Source: Strigops habroptila
Taxonomy: Eukaryota > Chordata > Aves > Psittaciformes > Psittacidae
NCBI RefSeq assembly: GCF_004027225.2
Contig: NC_044288.2
Span: forward strand, 1,456,719 to 1,520,718
Length of the DNA stretch: 64,000 nt
Reading direction: 5' to 3'
The translations under genes were made by a program, and so were the position numbers. The notes below the pieces were generated by a model. The model saw only the letters and a program-made list of their open reading frames with translations. It searched no databases and had not been told where the DNA came from. The number at the start of each line of letters is the position of its first letter. The first letter of the stretch is position 1. Shown here piece after piece: positions 23,201 to 38,200 of the stretch.

Positions 23201-26200
23201 AAACCTTCACTGAAAGAATGTGATTTCACCTTGGTAAATCTTTTGCTGGGCATAAAGCTTCACTCCTTAGTGAGTAGATGCTTTGCCCAAGAGTTAAATC
23301 CAAGTTCTCTTCTCCAGAGATTTATGCAGAGCAGTTTGCTGCAGTATTAGAAAGGAAATAGATAGGTATATCAAAACATCGAAGTTGGTCTGAAATTAGC
23401 ATCTGATATTCAACATTAATATCAAATTTATCAAAGGACATCTAATTGTTAAATAAAAAGATGCTTTTTACTGTGAGTGGTTAATAGGAAAGTCTTGGGT
23501 ATTTTCATAGCAGATTCACTTGGTTCCTGAAGGTAACTTGGGAACTTGATTGTGTGTTGCAATGCGGAATGCAGTTTATTGCTGTCTTTTGACAGCCCAT
23601 GATACAGGACTCTGGTTACTCTGGTATTCCCAGTGGTTATAGCATTAGCCCCATTTAATTCTGATCATTTAGAACATGGAATTGCTTCTGGGATATAGAG
23701 AGGATACAACGGATGCTATTGAAAGCAAGCCTCAGGTTAACAACAGTGTTAGAAGTACTGCCAACTAAAAACACAGCTCAGTAGAAACAGGGGACATGTC
23801 ATGTATCAGACTAATGCTTATATTTAAGATGAGTTGTGGCTGCTGTGAGAAACAGTTTTCCTGACTGTGGTATTAAACTGCCTTCAGTTAGTTGGCTTCA
23901 CATTGTCAGCATTAAGAGGTTCTATGTGGTGATACCTCAATTTTTTCAGCACAAGTCACCCTGGATGGGTTTTCCTGATAGGGACATGAAGTGCTGGAAT
24001 CTCTCTCCAGTTGCCTTTGTTTCTGCATTAGACTCTAAACTTCTTTCCATGTGTAATGTCTCATTTCTTCCTTCACTCCTCAGATACCCAGAATTAAAAG
24101 TGTTAGGGCCTTAATCACTCGTGGGTGTTGTGCTGTGGGCACAGGTTTGGTGGATGAACTTCAGCTGGAGACCTGTGCAGGGTGGAGGGTCTCTGGGTCA
24201 ACCTTCACAGCATCAAAACTTTCAGGACTGGAAGTCTCTGGATCTTGGAGTAAACGCACTGGATGTGGTTTATTTTGTAAGGAAATCTGTATTCAGTAGA
24301 AGGATATTTTCATCTTAATAAAGGAAATTATTCATGATCGAGTTTGGTCTGGATTGGGAGTGTTGTGCATTGCAGAGTTACAGCTGCAGAATAGGCTTTT
24401 TGACTTAAGCCATTCCAGTTGACTTTCAGTACTTTGAGAATGGGAAGTTTTGGACAGATAACGTAAAATTAGATCGGTTTAATTTTTAGCAGAGACTTTT
24501 AATGACTTTTTTTTGTAACATTTTGTAGGATTCACATGATGCTTTACTGGAATTTGGGAATAACAACCTCCAAATATTGGTGGATATCACGAGGGAAGGA
24601 GTATGGAAACATCCAGTTCTTCTCAAAATTCTATCCCAGCAACCAGTGGAAGCTGAGGAAGGTAAGAAGGTGATTCCAGAGATGATGTGTGGTTATTAAG
24701 GAATTACTTGGTGCAGTTTTGGTGGGGAGCCAGTAATTTGAAGTCAGAAGAGTTGTATTTTAAATTGTATTGTGCAGTAGTATTCATGTGTTGCTAAATG
24801 ATAGTTATGAAACTGTCTCACTGTCACTCTGAATAATGTGGCCTTGCTAAATCATCTTAGCTTGGGCTCTACTATCCATCAGTTTGAATATTTTGAAGCT
24901 CCATTTTTAAAAATAATTCTTTCTTTCCATCATAAAAATAGGGAAATTTTGCTCCCTGTGGTTGGTTGTTCTTCAGAACTCTGCTTCTAAATGTGTTCCT
25001 GAATGCTTCCCAGGGAGGAACTGTGTCCCCCACCCCTTTCAGAGGCATGACAAATGCATGTGGAAGGGCAACATGAGTGTGGAGGTTTCCTTTTATCAAG
25101 CTCTGGGCTTGGAAGCTCAGTGTGTTTAGACTATGGAAATAAGATCTTGAATCAGAAAATGTTGGGAGGTGAGGAGGGAAAGGAGCTTTTAGCATCGCTT
25201 CATATAATCTTTAAATGTGTTCTCTTAAACTCTTCTTTTATCACTGATTTTTTTCCTATCTATTAGTGGTACCGTTAAGTACTTGCAGGTATCTCAGTTC
25301 CTCTGTTAACAGTACATGAAACCACACGTACTGACATGATGATGAGTAATAAGCTTCGCCTGGATAGATGACTTTGCTGAGTAAGCAAGCCTTCTTCGAG
25401 TTCTTCCTTAGTGGTGATCTTTGGGCCACCTTGTTGTGAAAGCATTCTCTTGCATCACATAGGATGGAGATTGAAGCACTGTTTTCCTCGGTAGATTTGA
25501 AGCACAGTGTCATGTACAGATGTAAATTTTGAGAGGAGGCTTGTTTCCTAGCAACTGGGGAGCTTACTCCCAGCGTTTTCTACCTTCTCCGTTGAAGTTA
25601 CTTTAATGTGAGTGTCAGCTGCGTCAAGAGTTTACTGCTCAGAGGTTTTCTTCTGAAAAATGGGAACCAGCACCATAGACTTGAATCTTAAAGTGACCTC
25701 TAATGGCCCATTAAGCAAACTTCTGCAGAATACTAGTGAGTCTTACTACAACCATGTAGTATGTACTTGGCCCCTGAAGTGGGTTTTTTGTTTAAGTGCA
25801 CATTGAAAACCTTTCGCTAACTGGTGTAGTGTCTGTCAGAAGATGTTCTTCTTTTATTTGGACAATAATTTAAGTGCAGAAAGCATGAGAGTGTTCTTGG
25901 CTTGTATTGTGTACAGCCCTCTCTAAGAAATTTTATACTGTTGATTTCTTAGCTACCCATCTCACCCAGTAATAGTAAGATACAGAGTGAAAATATTGTT
26001 ATGCAATGGCTCTTCCACTAAGTTGTTATCCTAAAGCAACCTTTCTTTTTTGGCTAATCCAGAGTAAACTAAAGGCTTTACAGGTAGCTAGTTGACTACA
26101 GCTGCTGCAGGACACCAGTTCTAATGTGTTTTGTCAGAACATCTCGGACATTTCCATACTTCTTTCTACAGACCATCAGACAGTTTGTTCCCTGGTCGAT

Positions 26201-29200
26201 ATGTATTGTTGCATGCAGTATAAGAATGTATTGACTCTTTAATTCTCAAGGTGCTTTTAAAGTATGTCTTTTGGAGATGAGTATCAAGCCTTTCTGTAGA
26301 GGTTTATGTTAAGCTGGAAATGGCATCATAGCTCTCTTGAGGCATACTATTTTGTCAGCTAAGGCAAAGTAAATGTTCTGTAGCAAAGCTTTTGATGCTG
26401 TCTCTCACAATATCCCTCTGGATAAAATGTCCAGCATATGGCTAGACAAGTCCATCATACATTGGGTGAGCAATTGGCTGATGAATTGGGCTCAAAGAGT
26501 AACAGGAAATAATGGACAGGGAGGTGCTGATCTCCTCTCTCTGGTGAGCAGCGGTAGGACACGAGGAAATGGAATGAAGCTGTGTCAGGGGAACTTCGGA
26601 ATTGGACATTAGGAAAAGGTTCTTCACTGAGGGGGTGCTCAGTCCCTGCAACAGGCTCCCATGGAAGTGGTCATGGCAATGAGCCTGTCCAAGATCAAGG
26701 AGTGTCTGGACAATGCTGTCAACATATGGTTTAGTTTTAGATAGTCCTGTGAGGAGCAGGGTGTTGGATTCAGTGATCCTTATGGATCCCTTCCAACTTG
26801 AGACACTCTCTGGTTCTACAAGTACCTGGGAAGAGCAAACTAAATCCGTGAGGTTTTCATGAGATTAGATAGATTTTGCCAACTAATTACAAAAATAATC
26901 ACAAGTTACATTTTTCCTGTTTAATTAGTTCATCGAGTCTCATTATGACTTGGGTGTATTTGGTTGATCTAGAGCATAAGCAGCTCTTACAGACAATTCT
27001 TCCACAAAGATAACATTGTCACCCTCAGCTTCGTTTTGTGTATTTTGGCATTATGTGGGTTTTAATAATTTGGGTGGGAAAATCTCCAGTTGAAAAGGAT
27101 GGAATACTAAGTTTGCAATAGTTTTGGTTCTTTGGAATATGAAGATTTTGAATCTCAGCTAAACTGCTGGTATCTTGTCCCAAATCCTGTGTGGCTGATG
27201 AGTGTCCTTTAGCCACTGCTGTGGCATACTTCTAATGTGCTAATGGATGCTGTCCTTTGCAGAGGTGTCTGTTTTCTATCACCCAGTGTTCTCTCCCTAC
27301 ACAGTTGGTTTGAATTTGTTCAAGAGAAAATATCCCATTGATTGCTGTCACTTTTGATCACACTTCAAATTTCCTAAGCAAACTGACCAGACTTACACAA
27401 GTTTGTAATAAAATAAACTGTGATTTCAGTGAAATGTGAGCTGTACGTTGGTGTATTCTCAAAGGCTTTTTTCTTTTCCTAGCTAATAAATTGATTACAC
27501 AAGAAGGGCCTTCCTTTCTGCAGATGCGAATAAAACATCTGATGAAGTCAAACTGCATCCCACAAGCTAGATACTTGTCAAAATTGTGTGCAGATTCTTC
27601 AGAAATTGCAAATGTCTCATCTTTTCGCCAAGCCTACATCACGTGTGTGTGTTCTATGCTGCCTAACGAAGACTCCATTAAGGAGGTTAGTAATCCATAG
27701 TCCCTTTTTAATGTATGTTTATTAAGCTTTTTAGCATTTCTTTCTGCAATACTAAGAACTGAAGCCAAAGCGTGAAACTGTTGCAGCAGGGTTCCAAAAA
27801 AGAAAGGATCTCTTGCAGGCTGCAGTAGGGTAGAACATTTGTATTAACTGCTGGTGTATTACATGCTTGCATTCATAGAATCATAGAACAGTTTGGGTTG
27901 GAAACGACCTTATGATCATCTAGTTCCAACCCCCCTGCCATGGGCAGGGACACCTCACACGAGACCATGTCGCCTAAAGCTCTGTTCAACCTGGCCTTGA
28001 ACACTGCCAGGGATGGAGCATTCACAACTTCCTTGGGCTCCCTGTGCCAGCACCTCAGCACCCTCACTGTAAAGAACTTCTTCCTTATATCTAACCTGAA
28101 CTTCCCCTGTTTCAGTTTGAACCCATCACCCCTTGTCCTATCGCTACAGTCCCTGATGAAGGTCCCTCCCCAGCATCCTTGTAGCCCCCTTCAGACACTG
28201 GAAGCTGCTCTGAGGTCACCACGCAGCTTCTCTTCTCCAGGCTGAACAGCCCCAACTCTCTCAGCCTGTCTCCATACGGGAGGTGCTCCGGCCCCTTATC
28301 ATCCTCGTGGCCTGCTCTGGACTCGCTCCAACAGCTCCATGTCCATCTTATGTTGAGGACACCAGAAGTGTACACAATACTCCAATGAGGTCTCACGAGA
28401 GCAGAGTAGAGGGGCAGGATCACCTCCTTCAGCCTGCTGGTCACGCTGCTTTTGATGCAGCCCAGGGTACGGCTGGTTTCTGGGCTGCAAGCACACACTG
28501 CTGGCTCATGTTAGATGTGTTTGAAAACTTAAAATAAAGCTTGGAGCTTCGGTTCCCTTTGTAAGCAAAATCTAATTGGGAAGCTGACTTTTCTGGCTCT
28601 AATACTAGTACTGCAGCAGTTACTTCTCTTCCCATCATTCTGACCCAGGAAAGAAAAGGTGTTGGTGGGGTTTTTTAATAAAAAAAGAAAGAAAACCTGA
28701 CACAAATAAGCAAGAAGCTCCTCCTGTAAGCTCCAGCAGCCTGTTCTCTCCTGTGCAGTGATGAACACCTTCAACATTCTTTCATGTGGCCATTGGTATG
28801 GGCTTGGTTTTCCATCTTCCCCAACCTCATGGAGGTGGCACATGGTTTGCAGATATTGCAAGTGCTTATGGTCTCTGACATGCAAGGAACAGTGATGTCT
28901 GTCCCCTTGGGTAGCAAAGCATTGCCACTTACATCAGTTCTTGAGGTTTCTCTCTTGAATTGCTGATAGTAGCAACAGCTGATTAAAGTAGATGTTGCTT
29001 GAGTACATCCTATTCTGTGAAGTGGAATAGATCTGGTGGAAAACATGTATTAAAAATAGCGTTGTCTTAATAGTAAAAGCACTTCATAAGCACCTACCTT
29101 TAAGTAGGCTTTCCAGAACTTCCATGGGATTTGTCTCTCCTCTAAACACTTCTATTTTTAACATCGCACTTTTGAGTGTGGTTGTTCAGAAGCAGCACTT

Positions 29201-32200
29201 AAGGACAAAGAGGACAAGAGTCTGAGGTCTTTTTTCTTTCTTCACATCTCTTGACCTTTTTGGACCTGGGTTTTGATTTTCAAAAGGAAAACAGGAATGT
29301 CTGCATGTGTGGAGAAGGAATGGGAAGTTTTAGGTAGACTGTTGCCTGCATGTAAGTATTTTGCTAAGCTACCCAAAATGGAAGATGGTCCCAAAGAAAA
29401 CTGAGAAAGGATCAGAACTAACACAGATGAACTTCTCATGCCATTCTGTAGCTGAAAGGTGGGGTGTGAACTCTGGGTATTAAAGGATATGTAGTGTTTA
29501 CATGTTTGCGAGACCATTTCCTCTGACATGGTAAACACGTGTTTCTGTTGGGAACATACTGAGAATAAAATACCTTTTCTTTTGTTTTCTTTAAGATTGC
29601 AAAAGTGGATTGCAAAGAAGTACTTGACATCATCTGTAATTTGGAATCTGAAGGACAAGAAAACACTGCTTTTATTCTGTGTACAACATACCTTACTCAT
29701 CAGCTTCAAACAGCAAACGTGTATTGCTCTTGGTAAGTAATAAGTACTACTGCTACTCCTAACTGCTCCTCACTGGCTTCAATGGAAGAGAATTGAGCTA
29801 ATACATTACAAAGCTATGTAGGGAAAGAGGATCTATCTTTAACTTGAGAAGTACATCAGACTGAAGTACTTTCTAGGTAACTTGTGACAAAATAAATAAG
29901 GATTCATCTTGCTACAGTGATAGAGCAGTTAGACACAACTAACGTTTAAATCATTTAAAAAGGAAACAGTACTCAGTTGGCATTGACAGTAATGCGTCAA
30001 CAGTATAGTGGGTCTGTAAGTAGTGCTGTCTGGGTTGATATTAAACCCCTAAGCTTTGTGGTTCCACAAAGTATGTTGTTGTTCAGTTCTTCCCTCTTAA
30101 ATACTTAGACCTGTGAGAGTTTGATGCCTTTTTTTCACGTCTTCAGCACAGATAGAAGTAGGAACGTGCAGAAGCAGCCCCCCCCCAGCATTTGTTGTTC
30201 ACATCTCTTTGTTGTGACAACTGTGGCTAGATTTTTGCTTGCAGTGTGAAGTCTGAACTGAAACTAGTTAGAATTTGAATGAAACTTTTAGGTGCTGTGA
30301 CTGTCTAACCTACATTTTCTTCTGACTAATGAGTCAGGAGAGAGCAATTAGAGCTGTAGGTCTGCCTACACGTAGACATCCCAGCCTGGACCATGATGGG
30401 ACTTCCTTGAGCTTGAGTCTATGCAAAACATGGTGCAGCTGTAACATGAGTAGGTATTTCCACAGCTTTAAACTTGGCGAGCCTAGGTGACAAGCAGTGA
30501 AGGCTTAAAGATGTAAATGTTAGCAGAGCCTAGTGACACAAGTATGTTCCTACTTACAGAAGATGTTAGCAGGTTTGTGTCACTTGTGCTAAAGTCATGT
30601 CATTATGTCTACACTGTTGTTAGTGGTCTGAGCTAGCGGATGGCCTTGGGAGTCAGGCACTTCAGTCCATAAAAGAATGTGATCCTTAGCATTAATACAA
30701 GTGGCATTAAGTATGAACTTGTAACCAAGCACAACTTCAAAAAACTTCTCTCCAGACTGATCTGCTGATATAGGTTTGATTTTACTTTGAAGTCTAAGTA
30801 GATCTCTGTGTGTGGAGTTCTTCCTGTTCTCTGTGCAGCCTCATGTTAAATTTGAATGGAAAATTGCCCAAATACTGAGAGTCGTCCTTCCCTGCTTTCC
30901 ATATGTTGAAGATTATCTGAAGAACGTTTCTACATCACCGTCCTTAAGGACCCCTTCAACCATGCACAAAAAGAAGGGGTGGGATGAGAAAGAGAACAGG
31001 GCAAACACTGAAAACGTTTTCCTCTGCCAAAAAGTCTTAGGACTAAGAGATTAGCCAGAGGAAAGCCCTTCTTTCACTATTCTTCCCACTCCCAACTATG
31101 TAGATGTACAGAATATATATACAAAATGCCTGATGGATAAACTATTTTTCAAGTTCTGTTCTGGTTTTAATACTTTTTTTGTATTTAGGGCTTTCCTTGT
31201 GTAAGCTTCCCTTTATCCAGTTCTTCGTATTAGGCATCCTGATGCTCAATACATTTTACACTTTGACAGGTTTTGGGGGCTAAAGGGCAGTAGAAGAAGT
31301 TGCTGATATTCTGGGTGTCCACCTTTCTTTCCTCTCTAGTTCTGTTTAGGATGTAAAATTAAAGCACCTTGCATTACACTGCTTGTCTGTTAGTTCCTTG
31401 CAGGCCTGACTAGGTTCTTGGCTGTTAATTGCATTTCTAGGCCTTTAAACAAGCAAACAAAAACCCAAACTAACCAACCCAGCCCAAAACTGTACTGGTA
31501 AATACTGTCCATTTTTGTGCAGTAAATGTGTCCCAGGTCAGATCCATAACAAGGCCCCATTTTCTTTCACCTGGTTTAGTGTTCAAGAGCAGGATTGCAG
31601 TACTTCAAAGGAAGAATCTTGCCAATATTCAGTGTAAAGTCTGCCTGGGTGTCTTCTTGATTTTTGGCTGTGACTGACCTTGCATCTAGAAACCTCTACA
31701 TATAGTTTGATGCACAGAGTGGTTAGGTTATCGAAGGCGACGTTTGCTGTACTAGAGGAACAGAAGGAAAACTTTTCGAGTGATAAAAAGCACTGAGTGA
31801 CCGTTGCATCATTTGAATGCAGGTGCCAACATCTAAGCTACTGCTGGGAGAGAGGGGGCTGCTTTGCCCTGCAGTGTTCAAGGCCAGGTTGGACACGGGG
31901 GCTTGGAGCAACCTGCTCTAGTGGAAGGTGTCCCTGCCCGTGGCAGGGGGTGGAACTGGATGAGCTTTAAGGTCCCTTCAACCCCAAACCAGGCTGTGAT
32001 TCTATGATTGAATAACAGGATATATATGGTGTTTTGATGTGATGCTTGTTTAGGAGTAAGGTATAAGTAACACTTCTGTGCAGCATCTCTCAGAGACTGG
32101 GACCTGATTGAAGTGTGTGCTGTCTTTTAATAACGCTTAAGTTGTTGCTTAAGTTGTTAAGTTAAGAGGTATCAGCTCTGCACTGAAGAGTACAGACTGG

Positions 32201-35200
32201 ATAAACTCTGTATATCCGCAATGTTTTTATGTTCTGCTTTCAACTCTTTGCAGGGAACTGACACTTTTCTGGAGCAAACTGCAGAGAAGAATAGATCCTT
32301 CTTTAGATTCCTTTTTGGAGAGATGTCGTCAGTTTGGCATCATTGCCAAGACTCTACAGCATTTATTTTTCTTGATAAGAGTCATCCAATCTGAAGTAAG
32401 TAAGCTGCAGTCCTGAGTCTTTGGACGTGTCCAGAACTGTTTACATGAATTTAGTGTTTTGATAATTCTTCTGAACTGATCTGAAATACAGTTTATTTCA
32501 TTATTCATACTTTCTGATTAAGTGCTTCATAAATTACTAATAAAAACCTCTGAAAAATGCCTGCATTGTAGTTTTGGGTCAGCTTGACACATTGAAGTGA
32601 CCTTCACTCAGCCTGGAAAGTTTGGTTCATTTATTCCTCTGAAAATACAGTGTGACAGTATTTTGAACCAAATCATAGCTGGTTTGCTCTAATGCCTATT
32701 TAGAACTGGGGTACAGCAACGATTTTCTGCAGCATCCCTGAGAGATGGAGACTGGGCTGAAATGTCTCATCTTTTTGTACTCTGAGAAAGTACCTTCTCA
32801 AAATGTGCTGTACAGTCACATCTGGACTCCTGCCTTTGTTCTGATGGCCATCTTCAGAAAGTTGCAGAAAGGTTCAAGAGATGCTTGACAGCAGTTTTTA
32901 TAATCATGTAAACTCTGAGGAGTAATGGAAAGACTTTAATTGATGCATCTACACAGGAGGCAGATGCAGCACACTCTTCATAGCAGAGCAGAAGGGATGG
33001 CTATGGTTAATCTGGGTATTTGCTCCATAGGAGGTTTGTGTCTTCCTTTGCTGCCCTGACTCTTGGAATTGGCTAGACTAAACTTTTCTGTGTCTGGTCA
33101 CTATGAGAGTGTGGATTTGTGGAGGGCACATGAAAATGAATTAAAATGAATCAGGCACACTTTAATGGAGGAAAAATAAGCTCACTGATAATGACAGGAT
33201 TTTAACTGTTTTAGTAACAGTATTACACAGATCATGAAACTTAAATTAGATATGGGAATTTCCCTTAGGAATGTCACCATTTCCAAAAGATTTCAGATAC
33301 TTCTTCCTGAAAGCAGCGTAGTTTTGCACATGTAGAGTAGAATTTGCCACGTGAACTTCAGTTTTATGAATGTTTCAATTAATGTTACGCTCCCAGATCT
33401 GCTGATCTTTTTTCATTCTTACATGGACCTGAGTTAATTCAGAGTTAAGGCATCAATTGGGTTATGGACATAACAGACAAGGTTTCTTTTTTCAGTTACA
33501 TTTCTCTCTGGCTTCAGGTTTGTTTGCCTGGGAATCTCTTTCACTGAGCAGAGTTAATCCTGTGAAACAAAGGAGTTATCAAGTGTGATTTGATTAAGAG
33601 CTAGTAGCAGAGCCTTGGTTTAGAGTCAGAGTAGAGATCAGAAAGGTGCCATGATTGTCCTTTTTGTGGGTCACAGAGTCCAGAACTCTAATTTGGCAAA
33701 GATGAATTCCAGTAGTGATTGCAGAGAGAAATATTTGAACCTAGTTTATCTAAAGTTGTCATATTTCTACGTTTAAAATGTGCATGAATGTGCACTTTTA
33801 TGTATAAAGCACAATACATCATTAACTATATACCAGTTCTTTCTGTGCTTCCTGCTAAACCATATTAAAATGCCTTCTGCTGGGGAAATGGGTTTTTTAA
33901 TTGCTGTCTAGCAAATAAACACTGTACTGAATTAAAGAAGTATTGCCTGACTTCCAGTGCAGTGCACAGAGAGTACAAAAGCTTCCTAATTCTTTTAACT
34001 TCTTCTTAGCTCCTTTGGATCTTTACCACCTGAGCTGGTGTGGATGTGGTTGTGTTAGCCACGTGTCATCTCTCTACGTTATTCATAACTTTACCAATTA
34101 CTGTTACTTTACTACGAATGACTAAATAGTTCATGCATTCAGATTCTTTATGCTGAAAAGTATGCTTTTGGAACAAGGTAACTCTCAGTTTTGTCCACGT
34201 AGAATTGGGAATACACTGTTTTTAAAACCAGCATGTGAGTACTATTTGTAGGTATCTTCCTGATACTATTGAGCAGCACCTCAGTGTTGCAGAGACTCCT
34301 CAGAAAATGTTTGGAAGTGAAATGCCAATTGTCTTCATCAGGAATCATTTCTGCTACGGTGCTGGTTACGCTATTGAAGATTATTTCGTTTCAGGGTGTG
34401 AATTTATATTAATTTCCTTATTACACAGTCCCACATATTCTGAATTAGTATCCTGTGTGGATGCTGTGGGAGGGATGTATATGGAAGATGTATTCCATTC
34501 TCTTTTGGACATCTGAGTTACGGTGCAGAGTCAGTCGAGGAGAGAGGAGTTAGAAAGATGTTTTGCAACATCTAATGCCTAAACTAGTTTGTGTGGCTCC
34601 TCCACAGTGACTCAGGCACTTAACACTCAGGAGCCTGAATAGATTCTGACCAGTAGGCTACTGGGTGTTCTCATTGCATTGTTTTTTCATAGAAGAGTTC
34701 TAGAGAGAATGTGCTTATCCAAGAAGAGTAACATTTGTTTTGTGGCTGTTTGTGGTTTTTTTAAACAGGCAGAAGAAGCAGGACTCGCCGTGTCTGTTCT
34801 GTTATGTGTGAGAGCCCTTCAGATCCGCTCAAACGGAAGCGATGAGATGAAAACATCAGTCTGTAAAACAATTGCATGCCTTTTACCAGAAGACCTGGAA
34901 GTCAGAAGAGCTTGTCAGCTCACAGAATTTCTACTTGAGCCAACTTTGAGTGGATTTAACGTGTTGGAAGAGCTCTATATGCAACCAGATCAAAAATTTG
35001 ATGAAGAAAATGCACTGGTTCCAAATTCCCTCCGTTGTGAGCTGCTGTTAGCTTTGAAAGCGTATTGGCCATTTGATCCTGAATTTTGGGACTGGAAGAC
35101 TTTAAAGCGACATTGCCTTAAACTGTTAGGGAAAGCAGCTTCTGATTCCGAGGACGATGCAAGTTGTAATATGTCAGTCAATGAAACCGATATGTTAGAA

Positions 35201-38200
35201 ACTTTCTTCAGTGACTACGAAGAGTCAAAGGAACATAAATACTATGATGGAAAAGACACAATGAACCACCCTAAAGAAAAAGTAAGAGTAAAAAAGCCAA
35301 TTGGTTCTTCAGAAAGATACCAGAGATGGCTTCAATACAAATTTTTTTGCGTGCTTTGCAAAAGGGAGTGTATAGAGGCCAGAATCCTGCATCATTCTAA
35401 GATGCATATGGAAGACGGTGTTTATACGTGTCCGGTGTGCACAAAGAAGTTCAAGAGAAAGGAGCTTTTCGTCCCGCATGTAATGGAACATGTTAAAATG
35501 CCACCTAGCAGAACACACAGACCTAAAAAGAAAATAATCCTGAAGAAAGAGAGATCACCACAGAAGATAACAGCTTCCAGCAGCCCACCCCCAGCCTGTC
35601 AGGAGAAGTCGCATCAGCTGCCCGAGAGCTTTGACAATGACACACACGAGTACGTCACGTTCAGCCAACTGGAGAATTGCCAGCTCCAAGACCGAGACAT
35701 CTATCCCTGTCCCGGAACGGATTGTTCCAGAGTATTTAAACAGTTCAAATACCTAAGTGTACATCTGAAAGCTGAACATCAAAACAATGATGAGAATGCA
35801 AAACACTACTTGGATATGAAAAACAGGAGGGAAAAGTGTGCTTTCTGTCGCCGACACTTCATGACATCCTTTCATTTGCGGGAGCATGAACGGGTGCACT
35901 GTGGACCTCAACCCTACATGTGTGTGTCGATGGATTGTTATGCGAGATTTGGGTCAGTTAATGAGCTTCTCAATCACAAACAAACACACGATGATCTTCG
36001 TTATAAATGTGAGCTAAATGGCTGTAATATTGTTTTCAGTGACTTAGGGCAACTTTACCATCACGAGGCACAGCACTTCAGAGACGCATCATACACCTGC
36101 AACTTCTTTGGTTGCAAAAAGTTTTATTACTCCAAATCTGAATTTCAGAATCACCTTGCAGTGCATAATATTGAAGTGTCAAATGGGGAAGTGAAACAGG
36201 TAAAACTTGAAGAGCCAGTTTCAAAAGACAAATGCAGTTACCTTCCAGAGTCTCAGCTGCTTGAACAATCTGAAAATTCCAATCTGAATGATAACTTGGA
36301 TCCTTCAGGCTCTCAAGAAATCCCACAGATTAAGGAAGAAGCTCTCTCTGACAGTGAAGATCTAGACAGTGAAAGTAATTGCAGTCTTCATAGTGGGGAC
36401 CACAGGTCAGATGCTGCAGTAAACCAAGGCAAGGTGTCTCCTCTACTGATCGAAACAACGGCTCACCATCAATCAGTTCCCGGTTTTCTCATGTCCCAGG
36501 AAGGAGTCTTCCATCCAGCAGATGTGAAACAACAGTGTTCCAATGTGGCAGTTTGCTTTGATGGAAAACGAATTTCCTGTGGTTTCGAAGGCTGCTGTTC
36601 CACGCACAAGAATACCAGAAGTATGCAAAAACACCTTCGCAGGGTCCATCCATATAACTTTAAAGGGAAAAGAAATATGGAGATGAAAACTAAAGACTTT
36701 CTCAACCTGTTGACTGAGGCTCAGGATGGTAAATCCCCCACAGACATTAACACACAGTTAAGTCATAATTCAGATACAAATGCTGACTCTCCAGAAAGTG
36801 CGTATTGTACTGTAGATGCTAAAGGAAGCAATGGCCTGAAGGAAGAAGCTTGTCCTTCTTCCCCAGAAACATCTTTTTATGACAGTTCTAAAGACTCAAA
36901 TATTGAAGATAACATGTTGGAATTAATGTTAGGCTTGAAGCATCTAAGCTTAAAAAATTCTAATATTCAGAATTCTTCAAGATACAAGCCTTTTTTGGGT
37001 TCTTTACAGTCCTGTTCATCTCGGGATGCCAAGTGCCCTGAGTCAGTAGATGAAACTACCTCAAAATTTCAGCTTCAGGAGCAACAAGATAATTTACCCA
37101 GCCAGTACCTTACTCAGCTGGCAGCTAAACCATTTTTCTGTGAATGTCAAGGATGTACGTGCGAGTTTGTGACCAGAGAAGCTCTCTTAATGCATTATGT
37201 CAGAAAGCATAACTATTCAAAGGAAATGGTTCTTCAGTTAAATATGTTCCAGCATCGGTACTCGCCATTCAAGTGTCATATTTGCCAAAGATCATTTACA
37301 AGAAAAACACACCTTAGAATTCACTATAAAAACAAACATCAAATTGGCTCTGAGAGGGCGGCTCACAAGGTGTGTTCCAATGAAAAGTTTGATCATGTAG
37401 GTTTATGTACAGATGACGCGCACAAAGGCAGCACTGTCCCAGCCCCTGTCTGTGCAACCAGCGTGGAATTCAGGGAACGTTCAAACCCCTCTGAGCAGCC
37501 GTGTCACCCCAAAAAGGAAGACTGTAGTTCCGAGACAGATTTGGAGTCCAATGAAGAGACAGACAATAATGTATCGAGAAAAACCTCCAACATAGCTTCT
37601 CTGGACAGTCACAGGGAAGAACTGGAAGCAAGACAGGGAAGAGGAAGCAAAAGAACAGTTGCTAAAGGAAACTTATGTTATATATTGCATAAATACCACA
37701 AACCATTTCATTGTATACATAAAAGTTGCAACTCGGCCTTTACCAACCAGAAAGGTTTGATTCGCCATTATAGAACTGTTCACCAGTATAATAAGGAACA
37801 GCTCTGCTTAGAAAGAGACAAAGCAAGAAAAAAAAGGGAACTTGTCAAATGTAAAAAAATATTTGCATGCAAACACAAAGACTGTGGTAAGCGTTTTCTG
37901 TGTTCTAAAGCTCTTGCTAAGCATTGTAGTGACTTCCACAACGAACACTTCGAGGATCAAAAACTGCTTTCTGAAGCTGAATCTGCGAGATTTGCTTGTA
38001 ACCAACCCCACTGCCCTGCTGCATTTTGTACCTTTAATAAGCTCAAACGGCACCTAATAGATGAACATGCCAGTGAAGAAAAATTAAACAAAGATTTTGA
38101 AATCCATTGTGACCTTAATGGCTGTGATCGAATTTTCACCAATTACAGCCACTACTCTCAACACGTGTATTTCCGACACAGCGAATATTACGACAGTCTC

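Larger units (their letters stand above)
19117..24528. other. RLF intron 3
   Basis: 5.4 kb. It contains a CR1 3' end (19469-19592), a CAA-rich stretch (about 19776-19803), an old CR1 ORF2 remnant (about 21560-22120) and a pair of overlapping hairpins (22706-22740). Confidence 0.8.

Noticed and set aside
25330-25400. Possible C/D snoRNA (TGATGATG and CTGA boxes) in RLF intron 4
   Set aside because: Boxes are too close together and I see no terminal stem.
34679-34768. ATG opening a 1607-codon frame at the RLF last exon
   Set aside because: The first 30 codons are intron 7. The acceptor at 34768 and the in-frame join to exon 7, matching the RLF family, show the exon starts at 34769.
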